Below, piece after piece: positions 23,982 through 34,200 of a stretch of 37,215 bases of DNA. The notes beneath the pieces are model-generated. The model saw nothing but the letters and a program-made list of their open reading frames with translations. It did not search any database and was not told the origin of the DNA. The DNA is from Flavobacteriaceae bacterium. Lineage in GTDB: Bacteria; Bacteroidota; Bacteroidia; Flavobacteriales; Flavobacteriaceae. Within the stretch, counting starts at the first letter, position 1, and every line of letters begins with the position of its first letter. A program made the translations under genes and the position numbers. The stretch spans positions 1 to 37,215 of the forward strand of contig JABDKT010000050.1 in assembly GCA_013002065.1 (NCBI GenBank). The letters are read 5' to 3'.

Positions 23982-26825
23982 ATGAAACAATTACTACTAA
24001 CCTTTTGCTTGGCAACCATATGCATTTTATCGATGAATGCTCAGGATGCCATAGTTAAGGGTAGGGTACTAGATGCCAATTCTAATGATGCTGTAGAAAA
24101 TGTGGAAATACGTATTCAAAATACAAACTCCAGCACCTTCACGACAGCCGATGGATTGTTTTCTATTACCGGAGCTAACCTCCCTCAAGGAGAGCAGGTT
24201 TTAATCGTGGATAAGGAAGACTACGTCGTTCAAAGAATTCCTATTACCATTCAAAGTGGTGAAACGGTAAATATCGATCCAATTTTACTACAATTGGACC
24301 TTACCGAGGTGGAAGCACAAATTGGTATTATTAGTTTATCCGATAATGAACTAAACCAGGACGAAGGAACATCCTTTAATATATCAGGATTGTTGCAAGC
24401 ATCCCGAGATGTATTTCTAAGCGCGGCCGCTTTCGATTTTAGTGCTACCTTTTTCCGCCCACGAGGACTCGATAATGCCAATGGAAAAGTTCTAATCAAC
24501 GGAATTGAAATGAACAAACAGTTTACAGGACGTCCGCAATGGGGAAATTGGGGTGGTCTTAACGATGTTCAGAGAAACCGAGAATTTTCGATGGGAATCA
24601 AAGCCAACGAATATACCTTCGGAGACTTAGCCGGAACAACAAACATTAACATGAGAGCTTCTAAATACCGTCAAGGGGGGAGAATTTCTTATGCCGTTGC
24701 CAATCGTAGTTATACCGGAAGAGTTATGGGCACCTACAATAGTGGTCTTACTGCCGACGGTTGGGCTTATTCGGTTTCTTTGGCCAGAAGATTTGGTGAT
24801 GAAGGTTATATAGATGGCACTTCGTATAATGCTAATTCATTTTTTGCTTCCGTAGAGAAAAAATTAAACGACAGCCATAGTTTAAACTTTACTGCCTTTT
24901 ATACTCCAAATCGAAGAGGACGTTCTACAGCAATTACTCAAGAGGCGAGAGACCTCAAAGGGATTCGCTATAATCCTAACTGGGGATATCAAGGAGAGGA
25001 CAAGCGAAATAGTAGATTAAGAGAGATCGAAGAACCGGTAATCATGTTGAATCACTACTGGGATATTTCAGAAAAAACAAGTCTGAACACCAACGTTGGA
25101 TATCAGTTTGGAAAGATTGGAAACACTCGAATCGACAATGGTGGAACTCGCTTGATCAATGTTGACGGACAAGACAGTTATATAGGTGGTGCACGTAACC
25201 CTTTAGGCAATTACTATCAAAGATTACCTAGTTATTTCTTGCGATTCGACAATCCTACACCTTACGATTATCAGTTGGCTTACCAGGCAGAACAGGAATT
25301 CATTAATGATGGTCAGGTGGACTGGGAAGGAATTTACAGAGCCAATGCAATTTCATCTGCAAACGGAGGTAATTCGATTTATGTAATTCAGGAGGATCGA
25401 AACGACGATACTCAAATTACTATTAACTCTATCTTAAATACCGCCTTAACCGAAAACATCACTTTTAATGCAAATGTGAACTACAGAACTTTGAAAAGCG
25501 AAAATTTCGCATCGATAAAAGATTTGTTAGGTGGTACAGGTTATCTGGATGTAGATTTCTTTGCTGAAGATGACGTAAACACCATAGTGGGTCAGTTAGC
25601 TCAAAGTGATTTACAGAATCCTAATCGAATTGCCGGCGAAGGAGATCAATACAAATACAATTACGAATTGAACGCCGATGTGATCTCCGGATTTGCACAA
25701 GCACAATTCAAGTATAACACGGTTGATTTTTATTTGGCAGCACAGGCAGGTCAAACAAACTATCTTAGAACCGGACTTTATGAGAACGGAAACTTTCCGG
25801 GATCTCGATCTTTAGGAGATAGTGAAGAACTTAGTTTCACAACCTACGGTGGTAAAGCGGGAGCTGTATATAAAGTGACAGGACGTCACTTAATAGACAT
25901 CAATGCTGGATACTTCACCAAGGCACCTAATTTGAGAAATTCCTTTACCAATGCACGGCAAAATAACGATGTGGTGATTGGATTGGAAGAAGAGAAAATT
26001 CAAAACGTTGACCTAAGTTATATCTATCGTTCACCCATAGTGAAGGCGAGATTAACGGGGTTTTATAATACTATTCAAGACCAATCGGATATAGGTTTTT
26101 ATTTTACTGAAAACATTTCGGGACTTGGGTTGGAAGAAGATGCTTTTGTACAAGAAGTAATGACCGGAATCGATACTCGAAGAATGGGTGTCGAATTGGG
26201 TATTGAAGCTCAAGTTACTCCTACTGTGAAGTTAAAAGGTGCTGCTTCGGTAGGACAATATACCTTTACCAACAACCCGAATTTATATTTGGCCAGTGAC
26301 GATTTTGACGGAGTACTTACCTTCGGAGACGGAACAGCTAAGTTGGAAAACTATCATGTTGCAGGTGGACCCGAAAGAGCGTATCAAGTTGGATTCGAGT
26401 ATAGAGATCCTAACTTCTGGTGGGTAGGTGTTACCGGGAATTATTTTTCCAATGCGTATATCGACGTAAACAATTTGGCAAGAACTGCAAATTTCAGTAG
26501 TGATTTTGACGGACAAACATTTAACGACTACGATGAGGAAGTTGCTCGTGAATTGTTGAGACAAGAAGAATTTGATGATTATTCCTTAGTAAATATCGTA
26601 GGGGGTAAATCATGGAAAATAAAAGATTATTTCGTAGGATTCTTTGCTACGATTAATAATGTCCTTGACCAGGATTACATCACCGGCGGATTTGAACAAG
26701 GTAGAAATACCAACTTTAGAGATATTCGTACAGACAAATCCCGTGAGAATGGACAAGTTTTCGGTCCCAGATATTTCTTCGGAAATGGAACCACATATTA
26801 CCTCAATGTTTACGTAAGATTTTAA
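23982..26825 (+). CDS. TonB-dependent receptor paired with a DUF5689 lipoprotein
   Basis: A 947-residue outer-membrane transporter. Signal peptide MKQLLLTFCLATICILSMNAQ; a carboxypeptidase-like domain (DAIVKGRVLDANSNDAVENV, TTADGLFSITGANL); a plug region (NISGLLQASRDVFLSAAAFD, RPRGLDNANGKVLINGIEMN, FGDLAGTTNINMRASK); then a long barrel ending FYLNVYVRF-like (YYLNVYVRF). The gene for a DUF5689 surface lipoprotein starts 34 bp later, in the position a SusD would have beside SusC. A secreted EEP phosphoesterase diverges from it. I infer uptake of nucleic acid fragments or other phosphoester products; neither the receptor sequence nor a known relative proves this. Confidence 0.94.
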   Translation: MKQLLLTFCLATICILSMNAQDAIVKGRVLDANSNDAVENVEIRIQNTNSSTFTTADGLFSITGANLPQGEQVLIVDKEDYVVQRIPITIQSGETVNIDPILLQLDLTEVEAQIGIISLSDNELNQDEGTSFNISGLLQASRDVFLSAAAFDFSATFFRPRGLDNANGKVLINGIEMNKQFTGRPQWGNWGGLNDVQRNREFSMGIKANEYTFGDLAGTTNINMRASKYRQGGRISYAVANRSYTGRVMGTYNSGLTADGWAYSVSLARRFGDEGYIDGTSYNANSFFASVEKKLNDSHSLNFTAFYTPNRRGRSTAITQEARDLKGIRYNPNWGYQGEDKRNSRLREIEEPVIMLNHYWDISEKTSLNTNVGYQFGKIGNTRIDNGGTRLINVDGQDSYIGGARNPLGNYYQRLPSYFLRFDNPTPYDYQLAYQAEQEFINDGQVDWEGIYRANAISSANGGNSIYVIQEDRNDDTQITINSILNTALTENITFNANVNYRTLKSENFASIKDLLGGTGYLDVDFFAEDDVNTIVGQLAQSDLQNPNRIAGEGDQYKYNYELNADVISGFAQAQFKYNTVDFYLAAQAGQTNYLRTGLYENGNFPGSRSLGDSEELSFTTYGGKAGAVYKVTGRHLIDINAGYFTKAPNLRNSFTNARQNNDVVIGLEEEKIQNVDLSYIYRSPIVKARLTGFYNTIQDQSDIGFYFTENISGLGLEEDAFVQEVMTGIDTRRMGVELGIEAQVTPTVKLKGAASVGQYTFTNNPNLYLASDDFDGVLTFGDGTAKLENYHVAGGPERAYQVGFEYRDPNFWWVGVTGNYFSNAYIDVNNLARTANFSSDFDGQTFNDYDEEVARELLRQEEFDDYSLVNIVGGKSWKIKDYFVGFFATINNVLDQDYITGGFEQGRNTNFRDIRTDKSRENGQVFGPRYFFGNGTTYYLNVYVRF

Positions 26826-26859
26826 TTAATATTCAGAAAGAAAAAATAAAATATATATC

Positions 26860-28266
26860 ATGAAAAATTCAATCATTTATAAACTAATCCTTTTGTTCCT
26901 TACAATTGGCGTGGCTGTATCCTGTGTTAAGGACGACGATTTCGATACTCCGGACACAACTGTAACCGAAGTTGAAATAAATGGAACAGTAATCGATATA
27001 ACTGCCCTATACGACCTTTGGTTGCAAGAATTAACAACTAATGGAAACCAAACACTAACTTTTGAAGATGCTACAGATCAATATATCTCCGGATATGTGA
27101 TTTCAAGTGATGAAGGTGGAAACTTCTTTGAAGAATTAATCCTTCAAAACACAGCTTCAAGTCCTACGCGTGGTGTAAAAGTATTGGTCGATGTGAATCC
27201 ATTGTTTACTGCCTACGAATTTGGTAGAAAAGTTTATGTGAAGCTTGATGGTCTAACTGTAGGTCTTGATAGTGGAGTACTTACTTTAGGAGTTGGAAGT
27301 GCAGGCTCGGTTGAAAAGATTGCAGAATCTCAATTAACTAACTATATCACCAGAGATACAGAAGTTGCCGAAATTGTGCCACTTCCAATGAATATCTCCG
27401 ATTTCGACCTAACGATGACGAATCTTTACATTCGCTTGAACGATGTACAGTTCAATAGAAATGAAGTATTAGGAGAAGGTCGTAAAACCTTTGCCGCAGA
27501 ACCAAGCGATGAGTTTGATGGCGAGCGTTTTCTAGAAAGTTGCGCCGAAGCGGCTGCAACCATTTTCAGTACGAGTACTTTCGCCGATTTCAAAGCAGTT
27601 CTTTTGCCACAAGGGCGAGGAACTTTGGATGGAATTTTGACTTTAGATTTCTTTGGGGAAACGTTTAACGTGGTAGTAAACGATCCAACCTCAATCAACT
27701 TCGACAACGAGAACCGTTGCGATCCCGATACTTATGTTTGTAACGAGCCAAGTGGTGGTGGATCTGCTTTCTTTTCTGAGAATTTTGAAGGATTCAATGC
27801 CATCGAAGATTACGTGAATGCTGGTTGGACCAATGTAAACGTGAGTGGTGGAAGCACACTTTGGGTGATTGGAAACTTTGACAACAATAACTACGCACAA
27901 ATTTCCGGATTCAATTCTGGTGAAAGCACAATCGAGACTTGGTTGGTAACTCCAACTATCGATATGGATAACACCACCGGTGAAGAACTATTAATGGATA
28001 TCCAATCGAACTTCGATAATGGAACTATACTTTCGGTTGTATTTTCAAATAACTTTACAGGAGATGTCACCACCGCCGACTGGCAATTATTAGATGCTAG
28101 TATTCCCGTTGGACCTGAAGGTGGTTTTGGAGATTTCGAAGAGGTTGACCCAATCAATGTTGCCTGTATAGATGGAACGGTGAACTTCGCATTTGTTTAT
28201 GAAGGAAGTGACCCCAATGCAACGACTCGTTATCACATTGATAATATCGAAGTAACCGGGAACTAA
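26860..28266 (+). CDS. DUF5689 lipoprotein with C-terminal choice-of-anchor J-like domain
   Basis: 468 residues; a lipobox gives Cys22 (GVAVSC) followed by KDDDF, acidic residues that fit the Bacteroidota surface-export signal for lipoproteins. Residues about 40-290 are DUF5689, with an OB-fold-like stretch: YISGYVISSDEGGNFFEELIL, YEFGRKVYVKLDGLTVG. Residues about 310-468 resemble choice-of-anchor J (FSENFEGFNA, WLVTPTIDMD, YHIDNIEV), a jelly-roll domain that often binds ligands. There is no type IX C-terminal signal. It is cotranscribed with the TonB receptor and ends at a strong terminator. A role as surface binding partner of the receptor is inferred from the position; OB folds beside EEP proteins hint at nucleic acid. 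Confidence 0.88.
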   Translation: MKNSIIYKLILLFLTIGVAVSCVKDDDFDTPDTTVTEVEINGTVIDITALYDLWLQELTTNGNQTLTFEDATDQYISGYVISSDEGGNFFEELILQNTASSPTRGVKVLVDVNPLFTAYEFGRKVYVKLDGLTVGLDSGVLTLGVGSAGSVEKIAESQLTNYITRDTEVAEIVPLPMNISDFDLTMTNLYIRLNDVQFNRNEVLGEGRKTFAAEPSDEFDGERFLESCAEAAATIFSTSTFADFKAVLLPQGRGTLDGILTLDFFGETFNVVVNDPTSINFDNENRCDPDTYVCNEPSGGGSAFFSENFEGFNAIEDYVNAGWTNVNVSGGSTLWVIGNFDNNNYAQISGFNSGESTIETWLVTPTIDMDNTTGEELLMDIQSNFDNGTILSVVFSNNFTGDVTTADWQLLDASIPVGPEGGFGDFEEVDPINVACIDGTVNFAFVYEGSDPNATTRYHIDNIEVTGN

Positions 28267-28286
28267 TCCTTGTTTAGAAGATAATG

Positions 28287-28317
28287 AAAAGGGCGCTCAT
28301 CGAGTGCCCTTTTTTTA
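28287..28317 (+). terminator. Intrinsic terminator after the DUF5689 gene
   Basis: AAAAGGGCGCTC (28287-28298) pairs with GAGTGCCCTTTT (one G-U pair) around a 3-nt loop and runs into T at 28309-28316. Confidence 0.9.
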
Positions 28318-28336
28318 TGGAGTAGTTCTATTTCAG

Positions 28337-28371
28337 TAAAAAAAGAACCCTTCCAACTATGAAAGGGTTCT
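28337..28371 (-). terminator. Intrinsic terminator of the T9SS operon (minus strand)
   Basis: AGAACCCTT (28344-28352) and AAGGGTTCT (28363-28371) are perfect complements with a 10-nt loop. On the minus strand the stem is followed by T (plus-strand A-tract 28338-28343). It lies 34 bp beyond the stop of the PorE-like gene. Confidence 0.8.
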
Positions 28372-28404
28372 AAGGTAAATTTGATTAGTTATGGGGATGT
28401 TATC

Positions 28405-30291
28405 TTAGCGCTCCACGATTATAAATTCGGAACGTCTGTTCTTTTGATGATCAGCTTCCGTACAATTACTTCCACAAGGAACGGCCGGTTTATCTAAGCC
28501 CATTCCTTTTCCACTAATACGAGAAGCATCAATTCCTTGAGAGATTACATATTGAACGGTAGATTGCGCTCTTCTCTCGGATAACTCTCTGTTGTATTCG
28601 GCGCGACCTCTTGTATCGGTATGAGATTCAACCTTCACTTTCATATTGGGATATTTCTTCATTATACCCACCAATTTATCCAGCTCAAAGGCAGCCTGAG
28701 GTTTGATGTTGTGCTTGTTGTAATCAAATAAAATAGGGTTGAGTTCGATCTTATCATCCACTATAATCGCTTCTATAGGACGCAATTCGATGGTTCGGGT
28801 AATCTTACCATCAGGGCTCGCATCAACAGTAATGGCATTGCTCTCGAATCCGCGCATAAAGGCCTGAACCACGTGGGGTTTTTCACATTCAGCAACCACA
28901 GTACCTTTACCATTTTCGGCAGTGGACTTGGTGCTTAGTTTATTTTCAAGAGTGTCGTATAGATCGATTCTCGCTCCAAAAATTGGTTCCTGAGTATATT
29001 CGTTCACAACGTTGATATCCATGGTAACGTCGCAAGGAGGTTCAATCGCTTTGATTTGATAAATATCGTCCGCTCCTTTTCCTCCGGAACGATTCGAGGA
29101 CATAAAGCCCGTTTGTGTGTTTGGATCATAGATAAAGGCGAAATCATCGTCTTCACTATTGGCTCCTTTTCCGAGATTGACCGGGTCTTTAAAGCCATTT
29201 CCATTGGCTTCAGCATAAAAACCATCGAGCCCACCTAATCCTTGATGACCATCACTTGAAAAATACAGGGCACCGTTGGAATCGATATAGGGGAATACTT
29301 CTTTTCCTTCTGTATTTATATTATCACTCAATCTTTCGGGCGTACCGAAATTTCCACTGGCGTCGATTGACACTCGGTATATGTCAGACATACCCTTTCC
29401 ACCGGGTTTGTCACTTACGTAATAGAGCATATTTCCATTAGCGCTTAGTGCTGGATGACCGGTAGAGAACTCACTGCTGTTGAAGGGAACAGAAAATACA
29501 CCTTTCCAACCGCCGTCAACCCATTCGGTATAATACAAGTTGATTTGATTGATTCCTTCTTCGCTCTTGTCGAATTTACCGTCCAAATAGTCGTTACGAT
29601 CGAAATACATTCTCCTACCGTCTGGAGAAATAGCGACATTACCTTCGTGGTATTTAGTGTTTACATCTCCTTCCAGCAGTTTAGCGTTCTTTATCGCATC
29701 ACCTACCAATTGAGCCTTATAAACATCTAGAAAAGGCTGTTCGTCCCAATGGTATTTTTTACGCGCTGTATTTCTAGCCGAAGAAAAGTAGAAGTCTTTA
29801 TCTCGTACAATTCCTCCAAATTCTGAATATTCGGTATTGATGTATTCCAGATTTTTGGCTTCAAATCGGGGGTAATCTTCCATAATTTGTGGAACGTAAT
29901 TCGGGTCTTTCATGAAATCAATAGCTCTTGAATCGTTCGGGCTCATTTCAGCGAACCTTTTCATGAATGTATTGTACAAGCTGAATTTCCCATTTGCCTT
30001 GAGTGATTGAGCATAGTTGTAAACGGCTTCTGGCTTCACTTTTCGACCTTTCACCACTCTTTTGTAATAGGTTTCGGCTTTTTTGGTATCGTTAATAAAG
30101 AAATAACTATTCGCAAGTCGTTCGAACACATAGCGACTGCCTTTTCCTTTTTTCAGTAACTTCTGATAAGCTTCTGCTGCATCGGTATAGGCTAATCTGT
30201 CGTATAGTTGATCGGCCTTCTTGGTATCTTTATTTTGGGCAGTAGTCAAGGTTACTACTAATATGAATAAGATGGTATATATTTTTTTCAT
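28405..30291 (-). CDS. PorE-like OmpA-family protein (TPR, beta-propeller, carboxypeptidase-like, OmpA domains)
   Basis: 628 residues with the signal peptide MKKIYTILFILVVTLTTAQ. In order: TPR helices (about 20-110; ADQLYDRLAYTDAAEAYQKLL), a WD40-like/PD40 propeller (about 130-420; GNVAISPDGRRMYFDRND, YFSSDGHQGLGGLDGFY, GFMSSNRSGGKGADDIY), a carboxypeptidase-like beta-sandwich (about 430-510; TQEPIFGARIDLYD) and a peptidoglycan-binding OmpA domain (about 520-628; HTDTRGRAEYNRELSERRA, NRRSEFIIVE). This is the layout of PorE of Porphyromonas gingivalis, a T9SS component bound to peptidoglycan, though that protein's lipidation is not evident here. It is last in an operon after a PorP/SprF and a T9SS type B substrate. 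Equivalent function is inferred. Confidence 0.9.
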   Translation of the reverse strand: MKKIYTILFILVVTLTTAQNKDTKKADQLYDRLAYTDAAEAYQKLLKKGKGSRYVFERLANSYFFINDTKKAETYYKRVVKGRKVKPEAVYNYAQSLKANGKFSLYNTFMKRFAEMSPNDSRAIDFMKDPNYVPQIMEDYPRFEAKNLEYINTEYSEFGGIVRDKDFYFSSARNTARKKYHWDEQPFLDVYKAQLVGDAIKNAKLLEGDVNTKYHEGNVAISPDGRRMYFDRNDYLDGKFDKSEEGINQINLYYTEWVDGGWKGVFSVPFNSSEFSTGHPALSANGNMLYYVSDKPGGKGMSDIYRVSIDASGNFGTPERLSDNINTEGKEVFPYIDSNGALYFSSDGHQGLGGLDGFYAEANGNGFKDPVNLGKGANSEDDDFAFIYDPNTQTGFMSSNRSGGKGADDIYQIKAIEPPCDVTMDINVVNEYTQEPIFGARIDLYDTLENKLSTKSTAENGKGTVVAECEKPHVVQAFMRGFESNAITVDASPDGKITRTIELRPIEAIIVDDKIELNPILFDYNKHNIKPQAAFELDKLVGIMKKYPNMKVKVESHTDTRGRAEYNRELSERRAQSTVQYVISQGIDASRISGKGMGLDKPAVPCGSNCTEADHQKNRRSEFIIVER

Positions 30292-30314
30292 TGGAATGAG
30301 CTTAAATTTGTCTA

Positions 30315-31229
30315 TTAGAAGTATCGAGGTGAACGTAAAGATTTTTTCTTAAAGAATACATCGAACGTGATAATCACTTCGTGAGATGCATTTGCAACTG
30401 CATCGAGATCACTCACTACGTGGTCGTAGGCATATCCTATTCGGATATTTGGCGTGGCTTGAAAACCTACCAAACCGCTAAAGGAATCATCTAAGCGGTA
30501 AGAGGCACCAATCTCAAATTTCTCATAAAATAGAGCGTTTAAATTTCCGTCGTAAGAAACGGGAGCATCGAAAGCCGATTTAACCATTACGGACGGTTTC
30601 AGTTTTACGTTTTCTGAAACTTGAAATACATAACCAGCTGTTCCGAAGTAATGATTCGTTTCAGAACCTATTTTCAAACCATTTTCGTCCAAATGAACTG
30701 AAGTCAGGAAATTGGGAACCGAAAGTCCAATATAAAAGTTATCGCCGTAGAAAAATGCTCCGGCTCCAATATTGGGATAAGTGTTGTTAATGTCTTGCGA
30801 GAAGAAGGGGTCATTAGGATCCTGTAATTCGATATCGGAAAGGCCCACATCATGAAAACTTGCTCCGGCTTTTAGACCTAATGCCAGATTTAAATTATCT
30901 GAAACCTGTAAAGTATATGAGAAATCAACATAAACATTGGTTTCCTTAACCGGCCCTAACTCATCTTTGATCGCGGAGAGACCTAGTCCTACTTTATCGG
31001 TAACAGGACTATGCCCGGAGAACGTTATGGTTTCGGGAGCACCATCTAAGCCCGACCACTGCTTCCGGTAAAGAGCGGTTAGAGAAAGGCTTTCCTTAGA
31101 TCCCGCGTAAGCAGGATTCACCACGTTCATATTATACATATATTGAGTGTACTGTGGATCTTGCTGTGCATGACTGTCTTGAAACAGCAGCATTAAAAAT
31201 GCAAGAGGAATTATATAGATATGTTTCAT
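30315..31229 (-). CDS. PorP/SprF-family type IX secretion membrane protein
   Basis: An outer-membrane barrel of about 304 residues. The signature after the signal peptide, AQQDPQYTQYMYNMNVVNPAYAGSK, followed by SLTALYRKQWSGLDGAPET, is diagnostic of the PorP/SprF family. The start is chosen at MKHIYIIPLAFLMLLFQ (31229); the in-frame ATG at 31268 forms a TAATG with the stop of the upstream gene and could be the coupled start, adding 13 residues. In Flavobacterium johnsoniae, SprF-like proteins are needed to secrete substrates with type B C-terminal domains encoded next to them. The gene immediately upstream encodes exactly such a substrate, so this is probably its dedicated partner. Confidence 0.92.
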   Translation of the reverse strand: MKHIYIIPLAFLMLLFQDSHAQQDPQYTQYMYNMNVVNPAYAGSKESLSLTALYRKQWSGLDGAPETITFSGHSPVTDKVGLGLSAIKDELGPVKETNVYVDFSYTLQVSDNLNLALGLKAGASFHDVGLSDIELQDPNDPFFSQDINNTYPNIGAGAFFYGDNFYIGLSVPNFLTSVHLDENGLKIGSETNHYFGTAGYVFQVSENVKLKPSVMVKSAFDAPVSYDGNLNALFYEKFEIGASYRLDDSFSGLVGFQATPNIRIGYAYDHVVSDLDAVANASHEVIITFDVFFKKKSLRSPRYF

Positions 31230-31267
31230 TTTAAACATTTTGATAATTAATTTTTGGTTAGCTAGCA

Positions 31268-34200
31268 TTAGTTGGCGTCTTTGTTAATGTAAATCCATCC
31301 GGTAGATTGTGGTCCATAAACAGGATCTTCATTTAAGAAGTTGATGACGTAGAAATAAGTTCCGGTAGGAAGCTCGTTTCCGTCCATGTCTTGTCCGCCC
31401 CATTCATTTACATAATTACCTTGTTCAAAGACCAGTACACCCAGCCTGTTAAAAATTTGCAACTTCGTAATTCCTCCGGTTCTATCCGATAAGAATTCCA
31501 AGTCCAAATTGTCGTTAAAACCATCTCCATTGGGAGAGATCCCTTGCGAAATCACACAATTACCAACGTCGTATTTCGTAACATCGATTTCATCTTCTCC
31601 GGTGCAATCACCCTTACTGGCAATCACACCATAAGTTTGTGTTCCGAAAGTTTCGGCAGATAACATAAATTCCAGAGTGCTATTTGTTTCTCCGGTTAGA
31701 ATTTCACCATTCAAATACCATTGATAGGTGACATCCGGATCGCTTGCCGTCGCTGTAATAGTTTGAGGTTCGTTTGGACAGGTTTTGAAATCGGCACCTA
31801 CATCTACAGTAATAGGATCTGAGATGAAAATTTCAATGGAATCGCTCACCGTACAAGGACCTACCATGATTGAAAGGTCGTAGGTTCCGGATTCGTCCAC
31901 TATAATAGTTTCGGTGGTAGCTCCTGTGCTCCACGTATAAGTTATGCCATCGGTTGGACCCGTAATATTGGGAATTATCTCAAAAATTCCGCCGTCACAT
32001 AATACTTGGTCTTCTCCTAGGTCTAAGGTAGGCAATTCTGTAACCATAACAGTAACCGTTTCAGAATTTTCACTACAAGGCGGATAGGTAATGGTTACCG
32101 TATAAACCCCTGCTGAAGAGGGCGTATAGGCTGCATCGGTAGATACTTCTGTTCCTCCACCATCTTCCCATGAATAGGTAACCTGAGTTAAATCAATACC
32201 TGAATTGGTGGGAGTGGCATCCAATACCGGGAAGGCATCGGTACTACAAAGATCGACAGTTTCGGGTAGATTGGTGGTCAAATCAACAATTTCATTGACG
32301 ATAAGATCGAATTCTACTGTACTGAAACAGGCCGGTTCATCCGTGCGCTCTACTCTTACCCATATGGTTTGAGGATTGCTAAGATTTACGTAGGCATCCG
32401 GAGAAGCGATTGGATTCTGACCCGTTTCAGAATCAAACATCGTTTCGTGATAACTTACATTAAATTGAGAGGGCTCCTGACCGTCTAAAACGATGTCGGT
32501 TTGGCTACTCAAGTTAAATGTAGCAGTGCCACTGCCAATCGTATCCTCACAAAGGGTAAGGTCTGGTGGAGTGACAATCACCGGCTGACTATTCTCTAAA
32601 GCCAAGGTAATATCATCGATGGCGAGATCGTTTCCGCAGCCACCAATAGAGTTATTGATAAGAACTAACTGAATATCTGTATTGGCACCAGTATTAAAAT
32701 TGATAAAGAATTCTTGCCAATTAGGGTCTGGCCCATTAGGAATATCTCCTGTGTTAGTTTCGTCGATTAGATTACCAACAGGATCTTCAATTCTGAAAAT
32801 TACATTGGAAGGAATACTGGCTCCACCACAAATTCCTGTGTCGGTATCATAAACGGTAGTAATCCACGCTCTAAAAGTATAATCAATATTTTCACTAAGG
32901 GTGATAGTTCTTCTATAGAATTCACCGGTTGCAAAATCGGCGTTCACAAATAACATTCGTCCATCCACATCGCCTTCGGTATGGTCTTCCATATCCACAT
33001 GCCATCCGGTGTTAAGACCAGTGGAAGTATTGGTAATAGTATATTCGCCGTCCTCCACTTGAGTTGTATCATTACAAATGTAGGTAGTGGTTGCGCCATT
33101 CAAGTCGCAAACCCTTCCCGTACCCGTTCCGAAGTTCTCTTCAAAATCAACCGCCTCACACAATGGCTCGATGGTACAATCTGGAGAAGTTAAGAAGGTA
33201 ACGTCTATACTATCGCTCACAGTGCATGTGTCAATAGTTACATCTACTGAATAAGTATCTGTAGTGGTTACAGTAATCGTAGGTGTGGTTTCACCTGTAC
33301 TCCAAAGATAGGTGGCCCCAGTTGGGTCACCATCTATGGTTGGAACTATTTCATAGGAAGGAGTATCACAAAAGATTTGATCTTCGCCTAAGTCAACCGT
33401 AAACCCTCCACTCAAAGTAACTTCCACGTCGTCGGTGAGAATAACTTCATCACCATTACAATTGGTATAGGTTACTCTTGCCGTATACACGGTTACTGGA
33501 TCGGTAGGACATACATTAAAGGTAGGATCGTTACTAATTACTGTTCCAGTCGCGTCCAACCATTCGAACAAATAGGTTGGTGCTCCGGATGGAGAGAATG
33601 ACCAAGCTTCGTTGGTGGCAGTCCAAGGAGAGTCGGAAGTATTTCTTCCCGCCGGCACGAACGCAATATCACCATCGTCATTTTGAATACCCAAAGCGGC
33701 GTTACCACTGTTCCAAGTTGGGCAAGATGGTTTGTCTTGCATATAAATCTCTACCACATTGGAGAATTCATAAAATACCACCATTTGGGTAGCTAGCAAA
33801 CTGTTACAAGCCCCAGAGAACATGGGAACTTCATAGTAGGCAACTACCAAAACTCTATTAGGAAAGGTTCCTAAAACTTCATATCCAATCTCTTCAGTGG
33901 TTGATGCTGAAGGATCAATATCATGACCCGGCGTAAATACGTTTGCTTCTCCAAGAGTTGGGTTGGAATTGTTTGGTAAGTCTTCGGAAAAACTCCAGCC
34001 GTTACTTGTGTCGGCAGGGTCAACATCGAATCGAATCACTCCATTGGAACCCACTTGAAATTCGGTTTCGATATTTCCGAAGTAACAAAAATCGAAAGGC
34101 AATACATCCACAGGGGACCATGCATCATCGATGTTCGGATTTAAACTATTTGAAAGGCCATTAAAGGGAAAGGGCGGATTATAACTTATAGATTCTACTG

